From IMG/VR virus record IMGVR_UViG_3300048016_000081, positions 1 through 54,984 of that record: DNA of 54,984 nt; one strand, given 5' to 3'. The translations under genes and the position numbers were made by a program. The stretch is from a virus. The notes under the pieces are model-generated. The model saw nothing but the letters and a program-made list of their open reading frames with translations. It had not been told where the DNA came from and searched no databases. Positions 43,525 to 51,296 of the stretch are shown here, one piece after another (within the stretch, counting starts at the first letter, position 1; each line of letters opens with the position of its first letter).

Positions 43525-43601
43525 CAGTCGTATACCTTTATGTATGGGTCAAGCCCTTGGTGAATCATCAGTTGTACGAGGCGTGACTCGATACGTGCCA
43601 T
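43524..43601 (-). CDS. Very short helical protein, at least 25 residues, start uncertain
   Basis: Its stop (TGATG) couples to the DUF3310 start. The product MARIESRLVQLMIHQGLDPY plus five residues resembles the C-terminal motif of small phage proteins with 'R-x-x-R-I-E-x-x-L-V-x-L-M'. An in-frame TTG upstream could extend it by ~16 residues. It overlaps the 78-residue gene out of frame. AAGGAG lies 12 bases upstream. Confidence 0.45.
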   Translation of the reverse strand: MARIESRLVQLMIHQGLDPYIKVYD

Positions 43602-43785
43602 CCTCGCAGCGAGCTCCTTGTTGCTCGGTTGTGAGCTTGACGGCGTACTGAGCAAAGAGCCACTTGTCTCCAAGGGCTTTGACACATTGAATCCAGTCTC
43701 GCTTGTAGCGGTCACGGACTTCTGGTGTGACGTCGTAGTTGTTAAAGAGCTTTTCAGCTCGTGCTTCGAGTGTGAGTATTGACAT
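43549..43785 (-). CDS. Hypothetical protein, 78 residues
   Basis: Helical chain (LTLEARAEKLFNNYDVTPEV; YKRDWIQCVKALGDKWLFAQYAVKL). The stretch 'YKRDWIQCVKALGDKW' is typical of small phage proteins but I cannot name its family. Shares its 3' end with a short frame in a different phase. Confidence 0.75.
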   Translation of the reverse strand: MSILTLEARAEKLFNNYDVTPEVRDRYKRDWIQCVKALGDKWLFAQYAVKLTTEQQGARCEDGTYRVTPRTTDDSPRA

Positions 43786-43795
43786 TCGTCGTCTT

Positions 43796-44470
43796 TCATA
43801 CAGTCAGTTTGGATGCGACAGCGGCTGCTGTCAGGGTATCGACATCAAGGGTGCCAAGGAGTTCCTCAGCACTGGTCTTGGGCTTCTCTCGCTTGATGCC
43901 ATTGGCTTTCTCAGCCACACGGTCAAGGTAATCTTGGTTGATGTACAAGGACAGGCCGGGCCACAGCTTGAGTGCTTCGTTCAACGACTTAGCAGAGTTC
44001 AAGAACTGGCGAACCTTGTCTGTCACAGCTTCCCATCGGTCGTCAATCTCTCGCATAACTTTGCGATGGGCAACAAGCTCTTTAGCACCTTGGGGGAGAA
44101 GGTAACTGTTCTCGTTGACCTTAGTGATATACCCGTAGTAGCTGCTGTTACTCTGCTCAGTGCGGGGGCATGGAAATCCAGAGGTTGCCATAACTTGGAA
44201 GTCGACGTTGTATTCTCTCTCAGCCTCGGGGTCTAGCCTGTATGCGACGCGCAGTGTGATCTTTCCGGGATTGATCTTCCAGTCCTCGGGCATCTGGTCG
44301 CGTAAGTGTTGGTGGTTGCCCCAGATAAGGGCCGTCATGTTCCCATCGTTATCAGGGACGGTGCACGACTCGGGCGGCACAGTGTGCAGTGCCTTTTCTT
44401 TGTCCCGCATGTTGCGGATGTTGACCCGCGTAGAGTCTAGGAGGCCATTGGAAATGGATACGTATGCCAT
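43796..44470 (-). CDS. Phage protein, faint Nmad5-like pattern, 224 residues
   Basis: An N-terminal beta/coil part is followed by a helical C-terminus (AKELVAHRKVMREIDDRWEA; VRQFLNSAKSLNEALKLWPGL), a layout like Nmad5 domains linked to modified nucleotides. The resemblance is loose. The 74-base leader contains a CTATAG hairpin and a TACACACG motif. No other base-modification gene was recognised here, so this assignment is tentative. Confidence 0.6.
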   Translation of the reverse strand: MAYVSISNGLLDSTRVNIRNMRDKEKALHTVPPESCTVPDNDGNMTALIWGNHQHLRDQMPEDWKINPGKITLRVAYRLDPEAEREYNVDFQVMATSGFPCPRTEQSNSSYYGYITKVNENSYLLPQGAKELVAHRKVMREIDDRWEAVTDKVRQFLNSAKSLNEALKLWPGLSLYINQDYLDRVAEKANGIKREKPKTSAEELLGTLDVDTLTAAAVASKLTV

Positions 44471-44502
44471 GGTTGTCTTTCAGTAAGTGATTTGATGATA
44501 CA

Positions 44503-44535
44503 GGAAACGTGTGTATGTTCTATAGTTCGCTATAG
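44503..44535 (-). promoter_or_regulatory. Putative regulatory site: CTATAG hairpin plus CATACACACG
   Basis: CTATAG (44520-44525), TTCG, CTATAG (44530-44535) form a perfect six-bp stem, followed leftward by CATACACACG, all 33-65 bases upstream of the gene starting at 44470. It may be an operator or mRNA hairpin. Reading rightward, a T-rich run follows, so it could also be a weak rightward terminator. Confidence 0.4.
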
Positions 44536-44544
44536 TTTATTTTT

Positions 44545-45459
44545 TCATGAGACCTCCACTTGTTCATAACCGTTGGTTGTAGCGTAGATGTGTTTACGCA
44601 GTGCCTTCATGCCGTTGTCAAGGGTACGCTCACGCATCAGACGAACACGCTCATCCATCGTGCGCTTCTTGTACTCACCATCTACCCATACATGTGTGTC
44701 GGGCTTGTTGGCGATACGCATACCGTGATTGAGCACAGCTAGTGCATCGTCACCTGTTGGGTTCTTGTAGTCGATGTCAGCAATCAGCTTACCAATAGGG
44801 GGCGAGTACCAGTAGTTGCTGAGCTTCTTCTCGATGTGTTCTTCAAAGCCAACACGTAGCATGACCATGGCTAACTTTCGGATGACTGCGGTGTCTGCTT
44901 TGACTGATTGGATTGCTTCGTTCTTCACGATAGTCTTAATGTCCTTGGGGATGTTGAGGCAGTCGACTCGGCCTTGTGGGAGGTCAACTTGGAACTGTGT
45001 GCCCTGCTTGTAGGGGATGGTCTTGTCTCTGGTGTTTGCACACCATGCTGGCTTCTCCCACCCATGGGCACCATAGAAGTGGCTCGTGACACGAATGGCA
45101 GTCTCTTTGTTACGGTGGTGCCCTGTGTCTGAGTAGATAGTCAACCCAGTGATGTCTTGCAGACGGTTGCGAATCGTCATGTGGTGCACACTAGGCCAGC
45201 TCTTCGTATTAGGTGCAAGCAGTGTCATCACGTTGTCTGGTGCGATGCTGACCAATGGCGTTTCGTTGCGTACTTCACTACGCTTGTATTGGCCGGAGGT
45301 TTCATCTTTCTCCCAGTTGTACTGCAAGAAGGTGAATGTGAACGTACCGTCATCTGCTTTGGTTAGCCGTGTGTCTGTTTTGTACGCCTTGAAGTCATTG
45401 CTCTTGCGGCGTGTATCGAAGATTTTTTCTGTCCAGTTGTAAGTAAGTATCGCGCCCAT
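44545..45459 (-). CDS. Hypothetical phage protein, 304 residues
   Basis: A mixed alpha/beta protein with several Trp/Tyr-rich strands (FTFTFLQYNWEKDETSGQYK; THVWVDGEYKKRTM). A His-containing stretch (WPSVHHMTIRNRLQDITG) might bind nucleotide or metal. Similar full-length proteins exist in environmental podophages from memory, with no assigned function. Preceded by an AAGGAG-like site. Confidence 0.7.
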   Translation of the reverse strand: MGAILTYNWTEKIFDTRRKSNDFKAYKTDTRLTKADDGTFTFTFLQYNWEKDETSGQYKRSEVRNETPLVSIAPDNVMTLLAPNTKSWPSVHHMTIRNRLQDITGLTIYSDTGHHRNKETAIRVTSHFYGAHGWEKPAWCANTRDKTIPYKQGTQFQVDLPQGRVDCLNIPKDIKTIVKNEAIQSVKADTAVIRKLAMVMLRVGFEEHIEKKLSNYWYSPPIGKLIADIDYKNPTGDDALAVLNHGMRIANKPDTHVWVDGEYKKRTMDERVRLMRERTLDNGMKALRKHIYATTNGYEQVEVS

Positions 45460-45468
45460 GTTTTCTCC

Positions 45469-45726
45469 TTAAGTAAGTTTCTCTGCTATCTCAACAGCAA
45501 GCCAACGCTCCATCGAGCTTATAGTTGCTTCACAGTCTGCCTTGATGGTTTGGTCTGACGCCAAGTCTGTCTTGTGTTGTGTGGTTATCACGAACGCGCC
45601 GTCCATATACTGAACAGTAGCGATCAGTCTGTTGTACACCGAGTGGATGTTGGTCTCGAATAGCTTGGACTTCCGAGTCCCGTACATCCATCTAAGTTGC
45701 TTCGTCGAGTCGTTGCTTAACGTCAT
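45469..45726 (-). CDS. Hypothetical protein, 85 residues
   Basis: Start at 45726 chosen from GGAGG six bases upstream. A basic N-terminus (TKQLRWMYGTRKSKLFETNI) precedes a beta-alpha part (NRLIATVQYMDGAFVITTQ; ISSMERWLAVEIAEKL). Overlaps the coiled-coil gene upstream by 35 bases. Confidence 0.68.
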   Translation of the reverse strand: MTLSNDSTKQLRWMYGTRKSKLFETNIHSVYNRLIATVQYMDGAFVITTQHKTDLASDQTIKADCEATISSMERWLAVEIAEKLT

Positions 45727-45916
45727 ACGCTTCCTCCAAACTTGGATGCACCTCGTGTATCCATTCGATTCGTTCCTCAAGCTCAGCTAATTGGTCTTCA
45801 AGGTCACTGACTTCATCCTTGAGTCGAGCGTTCTCTTCTTGCAGCTCGTTGCATAACGATTGGTGATACGCCAAGTCTTCTTCTATCTCAGCGATTTGGT
45901 CACTTAGGTTGGCCAT
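45692..45916 (-). CDS. Coiled-coil protein, 74 residues
   Basis: Almost entirely a Leu/Glu heptad helix (IAEIEEDLAYHQSLCNELQE, then NARLKDEVSDLEDQLAELEE), acidic. Probably a dimerisation module or antirepressor-like small protein; nothing more can be inferred. Directly follows a paralogous family of short genes. Confidence 0.75.
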   Translation of the reverse strand: MANLSDQIAEIEEDLAYHQSLCNELQEENARLKDEVSDLEDQLAELEERIEWIHEVHPSLEEAYDVKQRLDEAT

Positions 45917-46159
45917 TTAGTTCATCCTTTCACATGCTGTTACCCATGCTTGTGCTTCTGCTCTGGTGTTGAACACCATCTTCTGCTTCACACTAAAGGC
46001 ATGTGCGTGATACTCATGCACTGGTTCGTCGTAGCTTTGCCTTGCCCGAATAACTCTGTGCACTTCGCCTAAGCGAGCTCGTGACTCACCTCCATACAAT
46101 CCGTAGCTCCATTTCTGAGTGTCGTATGAAAGGTTCTCCCATCTGTACTCGACTGTCAT
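45917..46159 (-). CDS. Small paralogous-family protein (F-x-T-x-x-E-A-x-A-W type), 80 residues
   Basis: Start at 46159 by ATGA overlap. Beta-rich chain (TVEYRWENLSYDTQKWSYGL) with the family C-terminal motif MVFNTRAEAQAWVTACERMN. The same ending occurs in genes at 46156-46395, 46386-46631, 49492-49758 and 52132-52398. Function unknown. Confidence 0.72.
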   Translation of the reverse strand: MTVEYRWENLSYDTQKWSYGLYGGESRARLGEVHRVIRARQSYDEPVHEYHAHAFSVKQKMVFNTRAEAQAWVTACERMN

Positions 46160-46395
46160 AGTCTCACTATTGCTATCGTCCATGCCTTGGCCTCCTCCTC
46201 TGTGTAGAACATTTTTCTGTGTCTACCAACCTCTACGCCATACATCCACATCTTGAATGACTGCTTCGTAGTGCATAGAAGAAGGCGCACCGTCGCTTTG
46301 TAGTGGTAGCGGCTATACAGAGCGTAGTCAAAGTCATACAGCCTCCACCCCCGCAGCTCTTCTTCCTTAACAACAGTGCGCCACTCTAGTTGCAT
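46156..46395 (-). CDS. Small paralogous-family protein, 79 residues
   Basis: Start at 46395, GGAG ten bases upstream. Beta strands with many aromatic residues (WRLYDFDYALYSRYHYKATV; SFKMWMYGVEVGRHRKM) lead to the motif MFYTEEEAKAWTIAIVRL. Second of three adjacent family members. Unknown function. Confidence 0.72.
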   Translation of the reverse strand: MQLEWRTVVKEEELRGWRLYDFDYALYSRYHYKATVRLLLCTTKQSFKMWMYGVEVGRHRKMFYTEEEAKAWTIAIVRL

Positions 46396-46631
46396 GATGC
46401 TTTCTCCAATGCGTAGAGAGTCCACAGATATGCTTTGGCGTCCTCCACATCAGTGAAGTACCTAAGGCCTTTACCCATGGACAAGTCTGCGTAGTAAGTT
46501 CCGAGCTCTTCATTGATTTGCACAACCTCGCCAACGATGTAGCCCTTGCCTACTGTGGCATCGCATAGATACCACTGAACTAAACCAGCCCTGTCACGGC
46601 TAGTCTCGTCGGAATTAACCCAGTGCGTCAC
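46386..46631 (-). CDS. Small paralogous-family protein, 81 residues
   Basis: Begins by ATGA overlap with the zincin-VWA gene. Chain includes LVQWYLCDATVGKGYIVGEV and ends with the family motif YFTDVEDAKAYLWTLYALE. Third of the adjacent set. Confidence 0.72.
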   Translation of the reverse strand: MTHWVNSDETSRDRAGLVQWYLCDATVGKGYIVGEVVQINEELGTYYADLSMGKGLRYFTDVEDAKAYLWTLYALEKASCN

Positions 46632-47734
46632 TGCTCTAACTCGAAGTGAATGTTGTCACCCCATGGTGCGTCGACGTCGCTGCTGATACACCACACGACT
46701 GGATAGCCGGGGTCTTGGCCGAAGTATGTGTAGCCGTCAGTCAAGCACACGAACACCTGTGGCTCGATACCCTGCTCGGCAAGGAAGTCAAAGCCTGCTG
46801 GCATATGTGTGCCACCACCTGAGAAGAACTCGAGGCTGACCTCTTCACCGCAGTCGAACTCCATGTGCTTCTTGACCTCGGTGTCTGTGTAGATGACATG
46901 CACCTTCTCTGGTCGGCACTGCTCGATGATGCGTGATAGGTGACCGTTGTAGTAGTCGAGCTCGCGTTTGCTGATAGAACCAGATACATCGACCTGCACA
47001 ACAAGCTCACCCATCTGTGGCAACTTGTCAACGCTAGGCAGATAGTGATCTACGAAGCGACGGTTAGGACGACGCCAGCTCTGACCCTGTGCAACGCACG
47101 CAGTCATGTGCTTCTCAAGGATGTCATACCAAGGAGTCTTGACCTCGAGCAAGCCAGCAACCATCTCGGCTAACTTGCCAGACAACTTGCCGCGCATCTT
47201 GGCAGCTTGAGCAGCCTCGGCGATCTCGACCTTGATCTGACCCTCGATCTCTTTAATCTCGTCAGGTGTCAGGGGCTTGCCATTACCATCAGCACCAATG
47301 CCATAGATAACGTCCTCACCTAAGCCGTTGTCACCGTGGTCTTCGGGCAGCTCGTCATAAATAGTCTCGGTGGTCTTGTCCTTGGAGCCAGCCATGTTGA
47401 CTGTGTTGGGGATGCGCTGGCCTACGTTGCTGTCGTCGAGCGTGTCGTTAATCCAAGCGTCACCTGCATAGTTCCACTTCTTATGATTGCGAGCACCCTT
47501 GCGTACTGCGTGCTGACCGATGACGTGGCCTACCTCGTGGCACAGACCCCACACAATCTGCGGCACAGTCAACGACTCGATGAAGTCATTGTTGTAATAG
47601 ATGTTGGCACGTGCATCGACGGCCAGTGTTTGGATGCTGTTGTCACAGATGAGCTTACGACGCAGAAGAATTGCTGCGAAGAAGGGATGGTCAAGCACGA
47701 TTTGTGCTTTTGCTTTTTCTAGTTTAGTTGCCAT
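46628..47734 (-). CDS. Zincin-VWA protein (DUF2201/COG3864 type), 368 residues
   Basis: Two modules: an N-terminal metallopeptidase-like domain with HEVGH at 66-70 (a zinc-binding HExxH motif), and a C-terminal von Willebrand A-like domain with metal-site residues DVSGS (249-253), Thr309 (GGGTH) and Asp333 (LTDGYT). In between lies a helical linker. In bacteria this protein pairs with a MoxR-type AAA ATPase, which is present here three genes upstream. The pair may remodel or cleave a protein target; peptidase activity is not proven. Confidence 0.85.
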   Translation of the reverse strand: MATKLEKAKAQIVLDHPFFAAILLRRKLICDNSIQTLAVDARANIYYNNDFIESLTVPQIVWGLCHEVGHVIGQHAVRKGARNHKKWNYAGDAWINDTLDDSNVGQRIPNTVNMAGSKDKTTETIYDELPEDHGDNGLGEDVIYGIGADGNGKPLTPDEIKEIEGQIKVEIAEAAQAAKMRGKLSGKLAEMVAGLLEVKTPWYDILEKHMTACVAQGQSWRRPNRRFVDHYLPSVDKLPQMGELVVQVDVSGSISKRELDYYNGHLSRIIEQCRPEKVHVIYTDTEVKKHMEFDCGEEVSLEFFSGGGTHMPAGFDFLAEQGIEPQVFVCLTDGYTYFGQDPGYPVVWCISSDVDAPWGDNIHFELEQ

Positions 47735-48065
47735 TTGCGGCCTCCAGTTTCTCGTTTACACACATTGCTACTGCCTGAGCGAATGACACCTTCTGCACAC
47801 TGACAGACTGGTCTTTCTTGCGGTGCCAGATTTTGTTCTCTCCATACCCATCGCTACTTACCATCACGATGGTGTCCTCAACTAACTTGAGTGCTGACGC
47901 GGGCATCATCATGTCGTACCCAATCACCACGAACTCGCTCATCTTCTCGTCAGCTTTGGGCTTGCGTTGTGGTTTGAACTCAACCTTTACCTCACAGTCA
48001 CGCAAGATGCGAAGCATGTACCTCGCCGTCTTGATCGGTCGAAACACTAAGTTAATTAGTCTCAT
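47724..48065 (-). CDS. Hypothetical protein, 113 residues
   Basis: Basic N-terminal helix (LINLVFRPIKTARYMLRILR), then a beta-rich part (FVVIGYDMMMPASALKLVED; DTIVMVSSDGYGENKI) and a helical end. Lies inside the MoxR-VWA operon, so it may be part of that module. Confidence 0.7.
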   Translation of the reverse strand: MRLINLVFRPIKTARYMLRILRDCEVKVEFKPQRKPKADEKMSEFVVIGYDMMMPASALKLVEDTIVMVSSDGYGENKIWHRKKDQSVSVQKVSFAQAVAMCVNEKLEAANGN

Positions 48066-48264
48066 GCTTTATCTCCTTAAATTTAAGCAGCCCATCACGT
48101 CCCCGTGTAGCTGTTGCCTTTCCGTCAACGAGGCAGTCCACGATGAACTTAGCCTCGCGAATTGTGTGCACCAGAAACGCAATCTTCACTCGTTGTGCAT
48201 AGAAGTACGCAAGGAAGCACACGTTGAGCCCGATGCTTACGATCAGTAAGTCAAAGTCTGTCAT
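48052..48264 (-). CDS. Single-TM protein, 70 residues
   Basis: N-terminal transmembrane helix (LLIVSIGLNVCFLAYFYAQR) followed by a soluble charged domain. Overlaps the next gene's start and its own upstream gene by four bases. Placed within the MoxR-VWA operon. Confidence 0.72.
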   Translation of the reverse strand: MTDFDLLIVSIGLNVCFLAYFYAQRVKIAFLVHTIREAKFIVDCLVDGKATATRGRDGLLKFKEIKHETN

Positions 48265-48452
48265 AAGAACCCCATTGGTTGTTTGACCTTGCCGTCCACT
48301 TTCTGTGGTTGCTTGGCCTGTTGCACATAGCGACGTTGGAGCCAGTCGCTAACTATTCGTGACAGCGTGTATGCGATAGCAATCAGGAAAGCCAATAGCA
48401 ATCCTGACGCCATGTACACCATGTCACGTACCCAACCATCAAGCCAGTCCAT
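48261..48452 (-). CDS. Single-TM protein, 63 residues
   Basis: Start at 48452; the longer open frame runs through the upstream coding gene. One membrane helix (MASGLLLAFLIAIAYTLSRI) then a basic tail (Gln/Lys-rich). Neighbour of another single-TM gene in the same operon. Confidence 0.7.
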   Translation of the reverse strand: MDWLDGWVRDMVYMASGLLLAFLIAIAYTLSRIVSDWLQRRYVQQAKQPQKVDGKVKQPMGFL

Positions 48453-49314
48453 ACGCAGCCATCTTCTTGGCAATCGCATCGAGCTTCGAGGCAGCCTGCT
48501 CACGCACTGCTGGTGACTCACGCAGAGAGTCCTTGTTGAAGTTGTAGATGTCAATCGCTTGCATCAGTGTGTCAGCCATGGTGTCTACATCAGGGTCACT
48601 GTTGACGTTCAATGCCTTGGCACGCCGTAAGCCCTCGACTACATTCTCCACAGCGGTGTCACGGAAGATAGCGCCCTCAGTACCGATGGGCTTGTTGAGC
48701 TTCTCGACTAAGTGTTGCAATGGTTCGAGCATGCCCTTGATAACCTCAGCACGCGCACCCTGCGCAACCTGCTCCATCGACGCATTGAACTCAGCCATGT
48801 CGTCGTCGCTAATGTCGAACAAGAAGTGCTTAGCATCAGGCAGTGGAGTGAAGCGTAAGTCGAAGCCCATCTTGCTACGGAACTCATCAGCTGTTGGGTA
48901 GTCTTCTACTTTGGCAGCACCCACGTTACCCAATGCACGAGCCTTGATGTCAAGCTGCACATAGTTATCGTAGTCAGGCATGTACTTGTCGAGCATGTCA
49001 TCTACTGCTCGGATGCGTTGTCGCATCTGCGCCGTGTACTCCATGTACTGCGTGTTGGGCAGCAGTCGTGGGCCTTTGTCAATGTACGCCAGTGTGTGTG
49101 CCTTATGATAGGTGTAGACCTCGCTCGCTGTCTGCATGATGCGGTTGATTGGATTGAGCTTGTCACGAAACAGTTTGCGGTTGACCACAAGTGATGTGTC
49201 ATCCATCTGACTCTGAATCAGTAACTCAGCCGTAATATCACGGCGTGTTAAGTTTGCTCGGCGTACTGTCAGCTTGACTAGCATTGCTTTGCTTGAGAGT
49301 GTTGTCGGTTGCAT
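48439..49314 (-). CDS. Middle protein of the MoxR-VWA module, DUF3150-like by context, 291 residues
   Basis: A mostly helical protein: starts MQPTTLSSKAMLVKLTVRRA; a long Met/Arg-rich helix pattern (YTAQMRQRIRAVDDMLDKYM), and C-terminal DTMADTLMQAIDIYNFNKDS. From memory, AAA (CobS/MoxR-like), DUF3150 and CobT/VWA genes occur together on conjugative elements and phages, and this gene sits in the right place. The family name is contextual, not read from a signature. Confidence 0.65.
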   Translation of the reverse strand: MQPTTLSSKAMLVKLTVRRANLTRRDITAELLIQSQMDDTSLVVNRKLFRDKLNPINRIMQTASEVYTYHKAHTLAYIDKGPRLLPNTQYMEYTAQMRQRIRAVDDMLDKYMPDYDNYVQLDIKARALGNVGAAKVEDYPTADEFRSKMGFDLRFTPLPDAKHFLFDISDDDMAEFNASMEQVAQGARAEVIKGMLEPLQHLVEKLNKPIGTEGAIFRDTAVENVVEGLRRAKALNVNSDPDVDTMADTLMQAIDIYNFNKDSLRESPAVREQAASKLDAIAKKMAAYGLA

Positions 49315-49322
49315 GTGTCCTC

Positions 49323-49529
49323 CTAAAAAGGTGTGTCAGTTGAGTCGTTGCGTAGTTTGTAGTCAGCTTGGAAAGCCAAGAACATTTCTCCAATCTCCTT
49401 GGGGTCAAGAGACTTGCATATGTACAGCTTGGTACCTGAGTCAACTCGACCTCCATCAGTGACGGGGCCAGTAATCATCATCCCCTCGTTGTCAGCGAAG
49501 GCTATCTGTACGAAGTAGCGCGTTGCCAT
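49323..49529 (-). CDS. Hypothetical protein, 68 residues
   Basis: Beta-rich: starts MATRYFVQIAFADNEGMMIT, then TKLYICKSLDPKEIGEMFLA. It overlaps the upstream gene by 38 bases. Function unknown. Confidence 0.65.
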   Translation of the reverse strand: MATRYFVQIAFADNEGMMITGPVTDGGRVDSGTKLYICKSLDPKEIGEMFLAFQADYKLRNDSTDTPF

Positions 49530-49758
49530 CGTCCATCCTTACTTGGGTAAACACCCATGCTTTCGCAGTCTCCACATCGAAGAACTCCATGCGGTTGCCT
49601 GCATCGTTGGGAACCCACGCCGTGTATGACGTGGGGCCTGACTTCATGATGAAGCCGTGAGATACGCCGTTGATGACTTTGACATCACCTTCCTGCTTGG
49701 GTGCTTCACGCAACACATAGTCAGCTAACCCCATAGCGTCTTGCCATTCATATCCCAT
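49492..49758 (-). CDS. Small paralogous-family protein, 88 residues
   Basis: Carries the family ending MEFFDVETAKAWVFTQVRMD. A beta-rich middle (SHGFIMKSGPTSYTAWVPND) is typical of this set. Lies directly between the MoxR ATPase and the middle protein of the module. No ribosome binding site is evident; it follows the ATPase stop by two bases. Confidence 0.68.
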   Translation of the reverse strand: MGYEWQDAMGLADYVLREAPKQEGDVKVINGVSHGFIMKSGPTSYTAWVPNDAGNRMEFFDVETAKAWVFTQVRMDDGNALLRTDSLR

Positions 49759-49760
49759 GA

Positions 49761-50765
49761 TTAGCTAAGCACGTTAGCATTTTTAACGGCCCATTGCACG
49801 AAGGCTTTGGTGTTGACGATCTCGGGCTTGAGCTTCTTGGAGTCAAGCACACACATCACTTGGAATTCAGCGGGGATGCGGTTGATGTACTCACACACTC
49901 GGTCGAAGTTGTCCTTGGATACACGGTGAGCAAGCGCACCAGTCAGAGCAAACAACACGGGCATGTCGTCAGGCACATTAGCCTTGGCAGGGTTCATCAA
50001 GATGCCGTCAATGTCAGGCAGGTTCTCGAAGATACGCTTAAAGCCCGTGTACTCGGCAGCGGCACCCTCGCCAACAAGTCCTGCAATATTTGCGAAGTAC
50101 AAGTCACTAGGCAACTCAGTGGCAACTTGGTTGGCCATTTCCCATGAACGTGGCGTTGGGTTGATTGCACGGTTGGGGTCGAAGTCAGACAGCATGTTTG
50201 GTCGGAAGCGCAGGAACTGCACCATCTCCACAGCGATGTCATTGTCGAGCGCCCAGTCACACCAGTCGTCAAGGTTCTCGTCGAAGGTCAACGTCTGCAC
50301 ACGGTTACCCAGCTTGGTAGTCATGCGAGTCGCACCAGACTTGTCCTCGGTACGGTTACCTGTTGCAATGATGTGCAACTTGGGGTGCAGCTTGAGCTCG
50401 CCAGCATAGCGGTCTAACAACACACGACACAGTGGGTTCTGCATGGGTGTAGTCGCGTCAGACATTTCTTCTACGATCAATGCACACGCTTGGTCAGTAC
50501 CGTCGTCACGGATGCGCCAGAACTCTGAGGGAGGCAACCACGAGGAATGGTCACCGTCAGTCTTGGGTAAGCCCATGATGTCTACTGGGTCGCGCAGTGA
50601 GGGGTTGAATTCTGTGATGCGGGCTGGGTCGATACCGAGCTCTGCAACGATTGAACGAGCGAGAGACGACTTACCACCGCCGGGTTTGCCCACGATGAAT
50701 GGGACTAGGCTGGTACCGCGTTGGAAGTTAGCGAGCACAGAGCGTTTGATGTCAGAGTATTTCAT
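49761..50765 (-). CDS. MoxR-type AAA+ ATPase, 334 residues
   Basis: Start at 50765; the longer frame has no matching ribosome binding site. Walker A GKPGGGKS (26-33); the Walker B region is ALIVEEMSD, with Glu-Glu at 99-100 where Asp-Glu is usual; sensor 1 is IIATGNRTE (Asn137), followed by the RMTTKLGNR second-region motif. MoxR/CobS-like ATPases are chaperones working with VWA partners, one of which is encoded downstream at 46628-47734. Likely remodels a host or phage complex. Confidence 0.82.
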   Translation of the reverse strand: MKYSDIKRSVLANFQRGTSLVPFIVGKPGGGKSSLARSIVAELGIDPARITEFNPSLRDPVDIMGLPKTDGDHSSWLPPSEFWRIRDDGTDQACALIVEEMSDATTPMQNPLCRVLLDRYAGELKLHPKLHIIATGNRTEDKSGATRMTTKLGNRVQTLTFDENLDDWCDWALDNDIAVEMVQFLRFRPNMLSDFDPNRAINPTPRSWEMANQVATELPSDLYFANIAGLVGEGAAAEYTGFKRIFENLPDIDGILMNPAKANVPDDMPVLFALTGALAHRVSKDNFDRVCEYINRIPAEFQVMCVLDSKKLKPEIVNTKAFVQWAVKNANVLS

Positions 50766-50846
50766 GAGAGTCTTTCTAAGTGATTGAGTTTGAGAAGTTG
50801 AGGGGATAGTCGATTCGTCCATGCCCCTCGTCATGGTTGGGCTGTC

Positions 50847-50877
50847 ACTTGCTAGTTCATACATGGGGGGAGCAAGT
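50847..50877 (-). promoter_or_regulatory. Inverted repeat in the leader of the AAA-VWA operon
   Basis: ACTTGCT (50847-50853) pairs with AGCAAGT (50871-50877) over 17 bases. The leader from 50766 to 50933 has no supported gene, so it is a likely control region or attenuator for the module. No sigma70 promoter with good spacing was found. Confidence 0.4.
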
Positions 50878-50933
50878 AACCACGATGCCAGTCACATCGA
50901 CAAAGCTAGGCAACGCGATTCATGAACCCCCCG

Positions 50934-51032
50934 TTATTGTGATAGGTGCGCCCACAACGCCGTGGCGAGGACGATGATGATTGCGATGCACCAGATGATT
51001 TGGAATTCAGTTAGGTCATTTGTTGGTTTCAT
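50934..51032 (-). CDS. 32-residue single-TM membrane peptide
   Basis: GGAGG precedes the ATG by five bases. One hydrophobic helix (FQIIWCIAIIIVLATALWAH) fills the protein. Second 32-residue membrane peptide of this genome, unrelated in sequence to the one at 37984. Role unknown. Confidence 0.75.
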   Translation of the reverse strand: MKPTNDLTEFQIIWCIAIIIVLATALWAHLSQ

Positions 51033-51147
51033 GTGCTTCCTCCGCGTCCATACAGAACAGTTCTAAGATTTCATACAGCTCAACGCATCTGTTTTGCCAA
51101 GCGATAGCGTTGTCCAATGCTTTGAGGAATAGTTCGCGGTCTGTCAT
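51016..51147 (-). CDS. Hypothetical helical peptide, 43 residues
   Basis: Begins by ATGA overlap. Acidic, helical chain (MTDRELFLKALDNAIAWQNR) with two Cys. No family recognised. Confidence 0.65.
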   Translation of the reverse strand: MTDRELFLKALDNAIAWQNRCVELYEILELFCMDAEEAHETNK

Positions 51148-51296
51148 GATTTGTCTCTAGCCTCCATCATTGAATCAGCCAAGATGTATGCGTAGTGTGG
51201 AATAACCTGTTGTGACCTGAAGTTAGCCTGCACCAATGCCTGCATTGCCTTAGCTGCGAAGTAGTCACGCAGTAGCCTGCGGAATAGTTTCTTCAT
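51144..51296 (-). CDS. Hypothetical helical peptide, 50 residues
   Basis: Starts inside the previous stop (ATGA), with GGAG nine bases upstream embedded in that gene's last codons. Basic helix (KKLFRRLLRDYFAAKAMQAL) and Met-rich C-terminus. Unknown. Confidence 0.65.
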   Translation of the reverse strand: MKKLFRRLLRDYFAAKAMQALVQANFRSQQVIPHYAYILADSMMEARDKS

